DNA of 64,000 nt from Hippophae tibetana (GCA_037013495.1 CM072810.1:29107843-29171842); one strand, 5' to 3'. Shown: positions 1 through 11,225, numbered from the stretch's first letter. The notes: generated by a model from the letters alone, not told the origin. Translations and numbers: made by a program.

Positions 1-8
1 TTTTTTCT

Positions 9-31
9 AAAACCCCTAAAAAGGGTTAATT
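9..31 (+). repeat. Telomere-like hairpin motif, once per monomer
   Basis: Each monomer carries AAAACCCCTAAAAAGGGTT or a close variant. AACCC (11-15) can pair with GGGTT (23-27) across a 7-base loop. The left half resembles a degenerate plant telomere unit, CCCTAAA. Variants lengthen the A-run (for example at 1190), weaken the stem (AAAAATGG at 43021 and in many monomers between 40 and 60 kb) or replace the right arm (AAAAAATTG at 20041, 22981, 27121 and 33001). Because the right arm is lost in several subfamilies, a strictly conserved hairpin function is unlikely. It could also be chance similarity to a telomere repeat, since only one unit is present. Confidence 0.6.
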
Positions 32-34
32 CTA

Positions 35-241
35 TCTAAGAAATTTATTAACTCTCTGGGAAAGTAGATCCCATTTCTCTTCATTGGTATTAGAGTCATC
101 ATTTCTAACAATTGTGTCCAAAAGATCTTCGCTGAGACCACTATCCTTGATGTCTATAAAGCCAAGCTCTTTCTGTCCTCGAAAGTGGATGGCTGACATA
201 TTGGTTACAAGTGATGCAGTTCGAATACTTGCGCAAGTGAT
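35..241 (-). other. Open stretch of 69 codons, possible fossil coding sequence (M1 copy)
   Basis: On the minus strand of each standard monomer a frame of 69 codons stays open between a TGA (plus-strand TCA at 242-244) and a TAG (plus-strand CTA at 32-34). Its composition is more protein-like than the other frames: it holds the peptide MSAIHFRGRKELGFIDIKD, then LFDTIVRNDD, then WDLLSQRV. Upstream of the TGA the same frame continues in protein-like fashion with KYMKNPCELTVK. The TGA is retained in every copy I inspected, so the frame is not part of a longer reading frame now. Substitutions among copies include many that change residues (for example GAT/AAT and GGC/TGC), so I see no sign of present selection on a protein. 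It may be a relic of a transposon or gene fragment from which the satellite arose. I do not recognise the family. Confidence 0.3.
220..225. other. TTCGAA site, nearly once per monomer
   Basis: TTCGAA lies within GATGCAGTTCGAATACTT in most monomers. It is lost in the subfamilies with TTCAAATA (20246, 27319 and 33214, and 23784, 29089 and 34984), TTCCAATA (20835, 23193, 27908 and 33803) and TTTGAATA (24961). With GAGCTC it is a natural handle for a restriction ladder that would show the 589-bp period. Confidence 0.85.
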
Positions 242-286
242 TCATTTAACAGTAAGTTCACAAGGATTTTTCATGTATTTAAGCAA
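237..286 (+). repeat. Near-invariant block 1 of the monomer
   Basis: The stretch from GTGATTCATTTAACAG through GGATTTTTCATG to TATTTAAGCAA is almost unchanged across the 109 copies. The few exceptions are AATAG for AACAG in some copies (for example 10256 and 14380), GATATTTTATG at 14985, 15574 and 18522, and TTTTTCAAG at 20296, 27369 and 33264. The sequence on either side varies more between subfamilies. In other satellites, conserved boxes of this kind can mark protein binding or nucleosome positioning; here that is inference only. Confidence 0.55.
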
Positions 287-536
287 GGTAACTTTTGCTT
301 GAAAATGATAAGGTAAGCATGTAAGGAATTTCTCAATGTACTTCTCTTTCCTGATAGGTCCACCCAAATTGTACGAGTAGTTGATAGTGTTTGAAAAACA
401 TGATTAGAATTTGTTCCAAGTTTCATCCTCTTGCTTGATATAGAGTTCAAAATTTTTGGTCAACTTCGTAGTTCTAGATTTATTTTTTAGCTCAAATACT
501 TATATGAGTGGTCTGCAAAATATTTCATGTTGTTTT

Positions 537-575
537 GAAGAAGTACAACTCTAAATTCATTGAAATAATCATTTT
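537..575 (+). repeat. Near-invariant block 2 of the monomer
   Basis: GAAGAAGTACAACTCTAAAT followed by TCATTGAAATAATCATTTT is retained in nearly every monomer. Visible exceptions are small: GTAAAACTC at about 1128, 4660, 7608, 14086, 22338 and 37664, AACTTCATTGAAATAAAC at about 8792, 15271 and 18810, and ATTGATATAATC at 27657 and 33555. It lies just before the GAGCTC and T-run that close the monomer. The contrast with the variable stretch before it makes it a candidate constrained element, though recent homogenisation could give the same picture. Confidence 0.5.
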
Positions 576-576
576 A

Positions 577-582
577 GAGCTC
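577..582. other. GAGCTC site, subfamily marker
   Basis: GAGCTC (SacI) occurs once per monomer in most of the array. It is lost in defined subfamilies: the 10-mer domain has AGATCTTGG (gaining a BglII site) or AGATATTGG (for example 25316, 25911, 26495, 30032 and 32390). Other losses are GGGCTCGG (24139, 29443 and 35340), GAGCTTGG (37698 and 41232) and GAGCACGG (53593, 56536 and 59479). These losses mark out HOR domains. Confidence 0.85.
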
Positions 583-3532
583 GGATTATTTTTTTCAAAA
601 CCCCTAAAAAGGGTTAATTCTATCTAACAAATTTAGTAACTCTCTAGGAAAGTAGATCTCATTTCTCTTCATTGGTATTAGAGTCATCATTCCTAACAAT
701 TGTGTCAAAAAGATTTTCGCTAAGACCACTATCCTTGATGTCTATAAAGCCAAGCTCTTTCCGTCCTCGAAAGTGGATGCCTGACATATTGGTTACAAGT
801 GATGCAGTTCGAATACTTGCCCAAGTGATTCATTTAACAGTAAGTTCACAAGGATTTTTCATGTATTTAAGCAACGTAACTTTTGCTTGAAAATGATAAG
901 GTAAGCTAGTAAGGAATTTCTCAATGTGCTTCTCTTTCCTGATAGGTCCACCCAAATTGTACGAGTAGTTGATAGTGTTTGAAAAACAAGATTAGAATTT
1001 GTTCCAAGTTTCAGCCTCTTGCTTGATATAGAGGTCAAAATTTTTGGTCAATTTCGTAGTTCTAGATGTTTTTTTTAGCTCAAATACCTATATGAGTGGT
1101 CTACCAAATATTTCATGTTGTTTGGAAGAAGTAAAACTCTAAATTCATTGAAATAATCATTTTAGAGCTCGGATTATTTTTTTCTAAAACCCCTAAAAAA
1201 GGGTTAATTCTATCTAAGAAATTTAGTAAATCTCGAGGAAAGTAGATCCCATTTCTCTACATTGGTATTAGTGTCATCATTCCTAACAATTGTGCCAAAA
1301 ATATCTTCACTAAGACCACAATCCTTGATGTCTATAAAGGCAAGCTCTTTCCGTCCTCGAAAGTGCATGGCTGACATATTGGTTACAAGTGATGCTGTTC
1401 GAATACTTGCCCAAGTGATTCATTTATTAGTAAGTTCACAAGGATTTTTCATGTATTTAAGCAAGGTAACTTTTGCTTGAAAATGATAAGGTAAGCTAGT
1501 AAGGAATTTCTCAATCTACTTCTCTTTCTTGATAGGTCCACCCAAATTATAGGAGTAGTTGATAATGTTTGAAAAACATGATTAGAATTTATTCAAAGTT
1601 TCGTCCTCTTGCTTGATATAGAGTTCATTATTTTTGGTCAACTTCGTAGTTCTAGGTTTATTTTGAACTCAAATACCTATATGAGTGGTCTACAAAATAT
1701 TTCATGTTGTTTGGAAGAAGTACAACTCTAAATTCATTGAAATAATCATTTTGGAGCTCGGATTATTTTTTTCTAAAACCCCTAAAAAGGGTTAATTCTA
1801 TCGAAGAAATTTAGTAACTCTCTGGGAAAGTAGATCCCATTTCTCTTCATTGGTATTAGAGTCATCATTTCTAACAATTGTGTGAAAAATATTTTCGCTA
1901 AGACCACTATCCTTGATGTCTATAAAGCCAAGCTCTTTCCGTCCTCGAAAGTGGATGGCTGACATATTGGATACAAGTGATGCAGTTCGAATACTTGCCC
2001 AAGTGATTCATTTAACAGTAAGTTCACAAGGATTTTTCATGTATTTAAGCAAGGTAACTTTTGCTTGAAAATTATAAGGTAAGCTAGTAAGGAATTTCTC
2101 AATGTACTTCTCTTTCCTAATAGATCCACCCAATTGTACGAGTAGTTGATAATGTTTGAAAAACATGATTAGAATTTGTTCCAAGTTTCAGCCTCTTGCT
2201 TGATATAGAGGTCAAAATTTTTGGTCAATTTCGTAGTTCTAGATTTATTTTTTAGCTCAAATACCTATATGAGTGGTCTACCAAATATTTCATGTTGTTT
2301 GGAAGAAGTACAACTCTAAATTCATTGAAATAATCATTTTGGAGCTCGGATTATTTTTTTCCAAAACCCCTAAAAAGGGTTAATTCTATCTAAGAAATTT
2401 AGTAACTCTCTGGGAAAGTAGATCCCATTTCTCTTCATTGGTATTAGAGTCATCATTTCTAACAATTGTGTCAAAAAGATTTTCGCTAAGACCACTATCC
2501 TTGATGTCTATAAAGCAAAGCTCTTTCCTTCCTCGAAAGTGGATGGCTGACATATTGGTTACAAGTGATGCAGTTCGAATACTTGCCCCAGTGATTCATT
2601 TAACAGTAAGTTCACAAGGATTTTTCATGTATTTAAGCAAGGTAACTTTTGCTTGAAAATGATAAGGTAAGCATGTAAGGAATTTCTCAATGTACTTCTC
2701 TTTCCTGATAGGTCCACCCAAATTGTACGAGTAGTTGATAGTGTTTGAAAAACATGATTAGAATTTGTTCCAAGTTTCATCCTCTTGCTTTATATAGAGT
2801 TCAAAATTTTTGGTCAACTTCGTAGTTCTAGATTTATTTTTTAGGTCAAATACTTATATGAGTGGTCTACCAAATATTTCATGTTGTTCGGAAGAAGTAC
2901 AACTCTAAATTCATTGAAATAATCATTTTGGAGCTCGGATTATTTTTTTCCAAAACCCCTAAAAAGGGTTAATTCTATCTAAGAAATTTAGTAACTCTCT
3001 GGGAAAGTAGATCCCATTTCTCTTCATTGGTATTAGAGTCATCATTTCTAGCAATTGTGTCAAAAAGATTTTCGCTAAGACCACTATCCTTGATGTCTAT
3101 AAAGCAAAGCTCTTTCCTTCCTCGAAAGTGGATGGCTGACATATTGGTTACAAGTGATGCAGTTCGAATACTTGCCCAAGTGATTCATTTAACAGTAAGT
3201 TCACAAGGATTTTTCATGTATTTAAGCAAGGTAACTTTTGCTTGAAAATGATAAGGTAAGCTAGTAAGGAATTTCTCAATGTACTTCTCTTTCCTAATAG
3301 GTCCACCCAAATTGTACGAGTAGTTGATAATGTTTGAAAAACATGACTAGAATTTGTTCCAAGTTTTTGCCTCTTGCTTGATATAGAGGTCAAATTTTTT
3401 TGTCAATTTCGTAGTCCTAGATTTATTTGTTAGCTCAAATACCTATATGAGTGGTCTACCAAATATTTCATGTTGTTTGGAAGAAGTACAACTCTAAATT
3501 CATTGAAATAATCATTTTGGAGCTCGGATTAT

Positions 3533-6500
3533 TTTTTTCTAAAACCCCTAAAAAGGGTTAATTCTATCTAAGAAATTTATTAACTCTCTGGGAAAGTAGA
3601 TCCCATTTCTCTTCATTGGTATTAGAGTCATCATTTCTAACAATTGTGTCCAAAAGATCTTCGCTGAGACCACTATCCTTGATGTCTATAAAGCCAAGCT
3701 CTTTCTGTCCTCGAAAGTGGATGGCTGACATATTGGTTACAAGTGATGCAGTTCGAATACTTGCGCAAGTGATTCATTTAACAGTAAGTTCACAAGGATT
3801 TTTCATGTATTTAAGCAAGGTAACTTTTGCTTGAAAATGATAAGGTAAGCATGTAAGGAATTTCTCAATGTACTTCTCTTTCCTGATAGGTCCACCCAAA
3901 TTGTACGAGTAGTTGATAGTGTTTGAAAAACATGATTAGAATTTGTTCCAAGTTTCATCCTCTTGCTTGATATAGAGTTCAAAATTTTTGGTCAACTTCG
4001 TAGTTCTAGATTTATTTTTTAGCTCAAATACTTATATGAGTGGTCTGCAAAATATTTCATGTTGTTTTGAAGAAGTACAACTCTAAATTCATTGAAATAA
4101 TCATTTTAGAGCTCGGATTATTTTTTTCAAAACCCCTAAAAAGGGTTAATTCTATCTAACAAATTTAGTAACTCTCTAGGAAAGTAGATCTCATTTCTCT
4201 TCATTGGTATTAGAGTCATCATTCCTAACAATTGTGTCAAAAAGATTTTCGCTAAGACCACTATCCTTGATGTCTATAAAGCCAAGCTCTTTCCGTCCTC
4301 GAAAGTGGATGCCTGACATATTGGTTACAAGTGATGCAGTTCGAATACTTGCCCAAGTGATTCATTTAACAGTAAGTTCACAAGGATTTTTCATGTATTT
4401 AAGCAACGTAACTTTTGCTTGAAAATGATAAGGTAAGCTAGTAAGGAATTTCTCAATGTGCTTCTCTTTCCTGATAGGTCCACCCAAATTGTACGAGTAG
4501 TTGATAGTGTTTGAAAAACAAGATTAGAATTTGTTCCAAGTTTCAGCCTCTTGCTTGATATAGAGGTCAAAATTTTTGGTCAATTTCGTAGTTCTAGATG
4601 TTTTTTTTAGCTCAAATACCTATATGAGTGGTCTACCAAATATTTCATGTTGTTTGGAAGAAGTAAAACTCTAAATTCATTGAAATAATCATTTTAGAGC
4701 TCGGATTATTTTTTTCTAAAACCCCTAAAAAAGGGTTAATTCTATCTAAGAAATTTAGTAAATCTCGAGGAAAGTAGATCCCATTTCTCTACATTGGTAT
4801 TAGTGTCATCATTCCTAACAATTGTGCCAAAAATATCTTCACTAAGACCACAATCCTTGATGTCTATAAAGGCAAGCTCTTTCCGTCCTCGAAAGTGCAT
4901 GGCTGACATATTGGTTACAAGTGATGCTGTTCGAATACTTGCCCAAGTGATTCATTTATTAGTAAGTTCACAAGGATTTTTCATGTATTTAAGCAAGGTA
5001 ACTTTTGCTTGAAAATGATAAGGTAAGCTCGTAAGAAATTTCTCAATCTACTTCTCTTTCTTGATAGGTCCACCCAAATTATAGGAGTAGTTGATAATGT
5101 TTGAAAAACATGATTAGAATTTATTCAAAGTTTCGTCCTCTTGCTTGATATAGAGTTCATTATTTTTGGTCAACTTCGTAGTTCTAGGTTTATTTTGAAC
5201 TCAAATACCTATATGAGTGGTCTACAAAATATTTCATGTTGTTTGGAAGAAGTACAACTCTAAATTCATTGAAATAATCATTTTGGAGCTCGGATTATTT
5301 TTTTCTAAAACCCCTAAAAAGGGTTAATTCTATCGAAGAAATTTAGTAACTCTCTGGGAAAGTAGATCCCATTTCTCTTCATTGGTATTAGAGTCATCAT
5401 TTCTAACAATTGTGTGAAAAATATTTTCGCTAAGACCACTATCCTTGATGTCTATAAAGCCAAGCTCTTTCCGTCCTCGAAAGTGGATGGCTGACATATT
5501 GGATACAAGTGATGCAGTTCGAATACTTGCCCAAGTGATTCATTTAACAGTAAGTTCACAAGGATTTTTCATGTATTTAAGCAAGGTAACTTTTGCTTGA
5601 AAATTATAAGGTAAGCTAGTAAGGAATTTCTCAATGTACTTCTCTTTCCTAATAGATCCACCCAATTGTACGAGTAGTTGATAATGTTTGAAAAACATGA
5701 TTAGAATTTGTTCCAAGTTTCAGCCTCTTGCTTGATATAGAGGTCAAAATTTTTGGTCAATTTCGTAGTTCTAGATTTATTTTTTAGCTCAAATACCTAT
5801 ATGAGTGGTCTACCAAATATTTCATGTTGTTTGGAAGAAGTACAACTCTAAATTCATTGAAATAATCATTTTGGAGCTCGGATTATTTTTTTCCAAAACC
5901 CCTAAAAAGGGTTAATTCTATCTAAGAAATTTAGTAACTCTCTGGGAAAGTAGATCCCATTTCTCTTCATTGGTATTAGAGTCATCATTTCTAACAATTG
6001 TGTCAAAAAGATTTTCGCTAAGACCACTATCCTTGATGTCTATAAAGCAAAGCTCTTTCCTTCCTCGAAAGTGGATGGCTGACATATTGGTTACAAGTGA
6101 TGCAGTTCGAATACTTGCCCCAGTGATTCATTTAACAGTAAGTTCACAAGGATTTTTCATGTATTTAAGCAAGGTAACTTTTGCTTGAAAATGATAAGGT
6201 AAGCATGTAAGGAATTTCTCAATGTACTTCTCTTTCCTGATAGGTCCACCCAAATTGTACGAGTAGTTGATAGTGTTTGAAAAACATGATTAGAATTTGT
6301 TCCAAGTTTCATCCTCTTGCTTGATATAGAGTTCAAAATTTTTGGTCAACTTCGTAGTTCTAGATTTATTTTTTAGGTCAAATACTTATATGAGTGGTCT
6401 GCAAAATTTTTCATGTTGTTTTGAAGAAGTACAACTCTAAATTCATTGAAATAATCATTTTGGAGCTCGGATTATTTTTTTCCAAAACCCCTAAAAAGGG

Positions 6501-7064
6501 TTAATTCTATCTAAGAAATTTAGTAACTCTCTGGGAAAGTAGATCCCATTTCTCTTCATTGGTATTAGAGTCATCATTTCTAACAATTGTGTCAAAAAGA
6601 TTTTCGCTAAGACCACTATCCTTGATGTCTATAAAGCAAAGCTCTTTCCTTCCTCGAAAGTGGATGGCTGACATATTGGTTACACGTGATGCAGTTCGAA
6701 TACTTGCCCAAGTGATTCATTTAACAGTAAGTTCACAAGGATTTTTCATGTATTTAAGCAAGGTAACTTTTGCTTGAAAATTATAAGGTAAGCTAGTAAG
6801 GAATTTCTCAATGTACTTCTCTTTCCTAATAGGTCCACCCAAATTGTACGAGTAGTTGATAATGTTTGAAAAACATGACTAGAATTTGTTCCAAGTTTTT
6901 GCCTCTTCCTTGATATAGAGGTCAAAACTTTTGGTCAATTTCGTAGTCCTAGATTTATTTTTTAGCTCAAATACCTATATGAGTGGTCTACCAAATATTT
7001 CATGTTGTTTGGAAGAAGTACAACTCTAAATTCATTGAAATAATCATTTTGGAGCTCGGATTAT
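3533..7064 (+). repeat. HOR domain A, copy 2 (6 monomers, 3532 bp)
   Basis: Monomers M7-M12 (anchors 3616, 4204, 4794, 5382, 5970 and 6559) repeat M1-M6 in order. For about the first 1.49 kb I see no difference from copy 1. The first differences are AAGCTCGTAAGAAATT at about 5026 against AAGCTAGTAAGGAATT at about 1494. More appear in the last two monomers, for example GCAAAATTTTTC at 6401 against CCAAATATTTC at 2870, and TACACGTG at 6682 against TACAAGTG. The uneven spread suggests conversion or exchange after duplication. Confidence 0.92.
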
Positions 7065-8870
7065 TTTTTTCTAAAACCCCTAAAAAGGGTTAATTCTATC
7101 TAAGAAATTTATTAACTCTCTGGGAAAGTAGATCCCATTTCTCTTCATTCGTATTAGAGTCATCATTTCTAACAATTGTGTCCAAAAGATCTTCGCTAAG
7201 ACCACTATCCTTGATGTCTATAAAGCCAAGCTCTTTCCGTCCTCGAAAGTGGATGGCTGACATATTGGTTACAAGTGATGCAGTTCGAATACTTGCCCAA
7301 GTGATTCATTTAACAGTAAGTTCACAAGGATTTTTCATGTATTTAAGCAAGGTAACTTTTGCTTGAAAATGATAAGGTAAGCTAGTAAGGAATTTCTCAA
7401 TGTGCTTCTCTTTCCTGATAGGTCCACCCAAATTGTACGAGTAGTTGATAGTGTTTGAAAAACAAGATTAGAATTTGTTCCAAGTTTCAGCCTCTTGCTT
7501 GATATAGAGGTCAAAATTTTTGGTCAATTTCGTAGTTCTAGATGTATTTTTTAGCTCAAATACCTATATAATTGGTCTACCAAATATTTCATGTTGTTTG
7601 GAAGAAGTAAAACTCTAAATTCATTGAAATAATCATTTTAGAGCTCGGATTATTTTTTTCTAAAACCCCTAAAAAAGGGTTAATTCTATCTAAGAAATTT
7701 AGTAAATCTCGAGGAAAGTAGATCCCATTTCTCTACATTGGTATTAGAGTCATCATTCCTAACAATTGTGCCAAAAATATCTTCACTAAGACCACAATCC
7801 TTGATGTCTATAAAGGCAAGCTCTTTCCGTCCTCGAAAGTGCATGGCTGACATATTGGTTACAAGTGATGCTGTTCGAATACTTGCCCAAGTGATTCATT
7901 TAATAGTAAGTTCAGAAGGATTTTTCATGTATTTAAGCAAGGTAACTTTTGCTTGAAAATGATAAGGTAAGCTAGTAAGGAATTTCTCAATCTACTTCTC
8001 TTTCTTGATAGGTCCACCCAAATTATACGAGTAGTTGATAATGTTTGAAAAACATGATTAGAATTTATTCAAAGTTTCGTCCTCTTGCTTGATATAGAGT
8101 TCATTATTTTTGGTCAACTTCGTAGTTCTAGGTTTATTTTGAACTCAAATACCTATATGAGTGGTCTACAAAATATTTCATGTTGTTTGGAAGAAGTACA
8201 ACTCTAAATTCATTGAAATAATCATTTTGGAGCTCGGATTATTTTTTTCTAAAACCCCTAAAAAGGGTTAATTCTATCGAAGAAATTTAGTAACTCTCTG
8301 GGAAAGTAGATCCCATTTCTCTTCATTGGTATTAGAGTCATGATTTCTAACAATTGTGTCAAAAAGATTTTCGCTAAGACCACTATCCTTGATGTCTATA
8401 AAGCAAAGCTCTTTCCTTCCTCGAAAGTGGATGGCTGACATATTGGTTACAAGTGATGCAGTTCGAATACTTGCCCAAGTGATTCATTTAACAGTAAGTT
8501 CACAAGGATTTTTCATGTATTTAAGCAAGGTAACTTTTGCTTGAAAATTATAAGGTAAGCTAGTAAGGAATTTCTCAATGTACTTCTCTTTCCTAATAGA
8601 TCCACCCAAATTGTACGAGTAGTTGACAATGTATGAAAAACATGATTAGAATTTGTTCCAAGTTTCATCCTCTTGCTTGATATAGAGTTCAATATTTTTG
8701 GTCAACTTCGTAGTTCTAGATTTATTTTTTAGCTCAAATACTTATATGAGTGGTCTGCAAAATATTTCATGTTGTTTGGAAGAAGTACAACTCTAACTTC
8801 ATTGAAATAAACATTTTGGAGCTCGGATTATTTTTTTCTAAAACCCCTCAAAAGGGTTAATTATATCGAA
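7065..8870 (+). repeat. HOR domain A, shortened and hybrid third copy
   Basis: Three monomers follow the two full 6-mers. M13 (anchor 7148) starts like M1/M7 (GTCCAAAAGATC) and ends like M2/M8 (TGTGCTTCTC, AACAAGATTAG), as if one monomer had been lost by a crossover within a monomer. M14 (7738) is the M3/M9 type. M15 (8326) begins and ends like M4 but carries an M5-type core (GCAAAGCTCTTTCCTTCC), which looks like a conversion tract. The 6-mer register is therefore lost here. Confidence 0.7.
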
Positions 8871-11225
8871 GAAATTTAGTAACTCTCTGGGAAAGTAGAT
8901 CCCATTTCTCTTCATTGGTATTAGAGTCATCATTTCTAACAATTGTGTCAAAAAGATTTTCGCTAAGACCACTATCCTTGATGTCTATAAAGCAAAGCTC
9001 TTTCCTTCCTCGAAAGTGGATGGCTGACATATTGGTTACAAGTGATGCAGTTCGAATACTTGCCCAAGTGATTCATTTAACAGTAAGTTCACAAGGATTT
9101 TTCATGTATTTAAGCAAGGTAACTTTTGCTTGAAAATTATAAGGTAAGCTAGTAAGGAATTTCTCAATGTACTTCTCTTTCCTAATAGATCCACCCAAAT
9201 TGTACGAGTAGTTGATAATGTTTGAAAAACATGATTAGAATTTGTTCCAAGTTTCAGCCTCTTGCTTGATATAGAGGTCAAAATTTTTGGTCAATTTCGT
9301 AGTTCTAGATTTATTTTTTAGCTCAAATACCAATATGAGTGGTCTACCAAATATTTCATGTTGTTCGGAAGAAGTACAACTCTAAATTCATTGAAATAAT
9401 CATTTTGGAGCTCGGATTATTTTTTTCCAAAACCCTTAAAAAGGGTTAATTCTATCTAAGAAATTTAGTAACTCTCTGGGAAAGTAGATCCCATTTCTCT
9501 TCATTGGTATTAGAGTCATGATTTCTAACAATTGTGTCAAAAAGATTTTCGCTAAGACCACTATCCTTGATGTCTATAAAGCAAAGCTCTTTCCTTCCTC
9601 GAAAGTGGATGGCTGACATATTGGTTACAAGTGATGCAGTTCGAATACTTGCCCAAGTGATTCATTTAACAGTAAGTTCACAAGGATTTTTCATGTATTT
9701 AAGCAAGGTAACTTTTGCTTGAAAATTATAAGGTAAGCTAGTAAGGAATTTCTCAATGTGCTTCTCTTTCCTGATAGGTCCACCCAAATTGTACGAGTAG
9801 TTGATAGTGTTTGAAAAACAAGATTAGAATTTGTTCCAAGTTTCAGCCTCTTGCTTGATATAGAGGTCAAAATTTTTGGTCAATTTCGTAGTTCTAGATG
9901 TATTTTTTAGCTCAAATACCTATATGAGTGGTCTACCAAATATTTGATGTTGTTTGGAAGAAGTACAACTCTAAATTCATTGAAATAAACATTTTGGAGC
10001 TCGGATTATTTTTTTCTAAAACCCCTCAAAAGGGTTAATTATATCGAAGAAATTTAGTAACTCTCTGGGAAAGTAGATCGCATTTCTCTTCATTGGTATT
10101 AGAGTCATCATTTCTAACAATTGTGTCAAAAAGATTTTCGCTAAGACCACTATCCTTCATGTCTATAAAGCAAAGCTCTTTCCTTCCTCGAAAGTGGATG
10201 GCTGACATATTGGTTAGAAGTGATGCAGTTCGAATACTTGCCCAAGTGATTCATTTAATAGTAAGTTCACAAGGATTTTTCATGTATTTAAGCAAGGTAA
10301 CTTTTGCTTGAAAATTATAAGGTAAGCTAGTAAGGAATTTCTCAATGTACTTCTCTTTCCTAATAGATCCACCCAAATTGTACGAGTAGTTGATAATGTT
10401 TGAAAAACATGATTAGAATTTGTTCCAAGTTTCAGCCTCTTGCTTGATATAGAGGTCAACATTTTTGGTCAATTTCGTAGTTCTAGATTTATTTTTTAGC
10501 TCAAATACCTATATGAGTGGTCTACCAAATATTTCATGTTGTTTGGAAGAAGTACAACTCTAAATTCATTGAAATAATCATTTTGGAGCTCGGATTATTT
10601 TTTTCCAAAACCCCTAAAAAGGGTTAATTCTATCTAAGAAATTTAGTAACTCTCTGGGAAAGTAGATCCCATTTCTCTTCATTGGTATTAGAGTCATCAT
10701 TTCTAACAATTGTGTCAAAAAGATTTTCGCTAAGACCACTATCCTTGATGTCTATAAAGCAAAGCTCTTTCCTTCCTCGAAAGTGGATGGCTGACATATT
10801 GGTTACAAGTGATGCAGTTCGAATACTTGCCCCAGTGATTCATTTAACAGTAAGTTCACAAGGATTTTTCATGTATTTAAGCAAGGTAACTTTTGCTTGA
10901 AAATGATAAGGTAAGCATGTAAGGAATTTCTCAATGTACTTCTCTTTCCTGATAGGTCCACCCAAATTGTACGAGTAGTTGATAGTGTTTGAAAAACATG
11001 ATTAGAATTTGTTCCAAGTTTCATCCTCTTGCTTGATATAGAGTTCAAAATTTTTGGTCAACTTCGTAGTTCTAGATTTATTTTTTAGGTCAAATACTTA
11101 TATGAGTGGTCTGCAAAATATTTCATGTTGTTTTGAAGAAGTACAACTCTAAATTCATTGAAACAATCATTTTGGAGCTCGGATTATTTTTTTCCAAAAC
11201 CCCTAAAAAGGGTTAATTCTATCTA
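8870..11225 (+). repeat. HOR domain B, copy 1 (4 monomers, 2356 bp)
   Basis: Monomers with anchors 8915, 9504, 10093 and 10682 recur 2356 bp downstream. Diagnostic variants are ATACCAATATGAG (9328), CATGATTTC (9518), ATTTGATGTTG (9942), GATCGCATTT (10077), CCTTCATGTC (10154) and TTAGAAGTGATG (10214). The last monomer (GCCCCAGTG at 10829) is the same type as M5 and M11 of domain A, so the two domains share ancestry. No gene is present. Confidence 0.88.

Larger units (their letters stand above)
13..600 (+). repeat. Reference monomer (M1)
   Basis: This is one complete unit, from CCCC anchor to CCCC anchor (588 bp), used here as the reference. In order it holds: the telomere-like hairpin motif (from 9); a variable stretch with the TTGGTATTAG anchor at 84; a subfamily-diagnostic stretch at about 105-205; a BstBI-type TTCGAA at 220; a near-invariant block at 237-286; a variable stretch at about 300-420; the A/T tract AAAATTTTTGG near 450; an XbaI-type TCTAGA near 474; a second near-invariant block at 537-575; a SacI-type GAGCTC at 577; and a T-run leading to the next unit. 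I found no internal sub-repeat, so the unit does not look like a trimer of a shorter ancestor. Confidence 0.93.
1..3532 (+). repeat. HOR domain A, copy 1 (6 monomers, 3532 bp)
   Basis: Monomers M1-M6 have anchors at 84, 672, 1262, 1850, 2438 and 3027. Each has its own diagnostic variants: M1 GTCCAAAAGATC; M2 ATGCCTGAC and AACAAGATTAG; M3 GCCAAAAATATC and a changed TTATTTTGAACTC; M4 GTGTGAAAAATATT; M5 GCCCCAGTG; M6 CATGACTAG and GTTTTTGCC. The same ordered set recurs 3532 bp later. The true start of this copy may lie left of the window. No gene is present. Confidence 0.92.

Noticed and set aside
9-31. True interstitial telomere repeat.
   Set aside because: Only one degenerate CCCTAAA-like unit is present per monomer, not a tandem run.
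84-302. A repeated plus-strand open frame of 72 codons as a gene family (about 100 copies at 589-bp steps).
   Set aside because: It starts at TTG, which is not a usual eukaryotic start. It is closed by stop codons in many copies (for example GTGTGA at 1875 and 18373, and GGTATAAGAG at 25418 and 37797). It recurs only because the satellite recurs, and there is no promoter, polyadenylation context or selection pattern.
461-480. CENP-B-box-like site around CTTCGTAGTTCTAGATTT.
   Set aside because: It shares only the TTCG with the mammalian CENP-B box core, and the remaining required positions do not match.
13-600. The 589-bp monomer as a trimer of a roughly 196-bp ancestor.
   Set aside because: I looked for similarity among the three thirds and saw only short AT-rich matches, so internal repetition is not supported.
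10280-10462. Minus-strand frames of 60-68 codons at 10280, 12636, 27959, 33854 and similar places as small proteins.
   Set aside because: They are the same monomer stretch in different copies, open in some and closed in others by single-base changes, several starting at GTG. They are best explained as chance open frames in AT-rich repeats.
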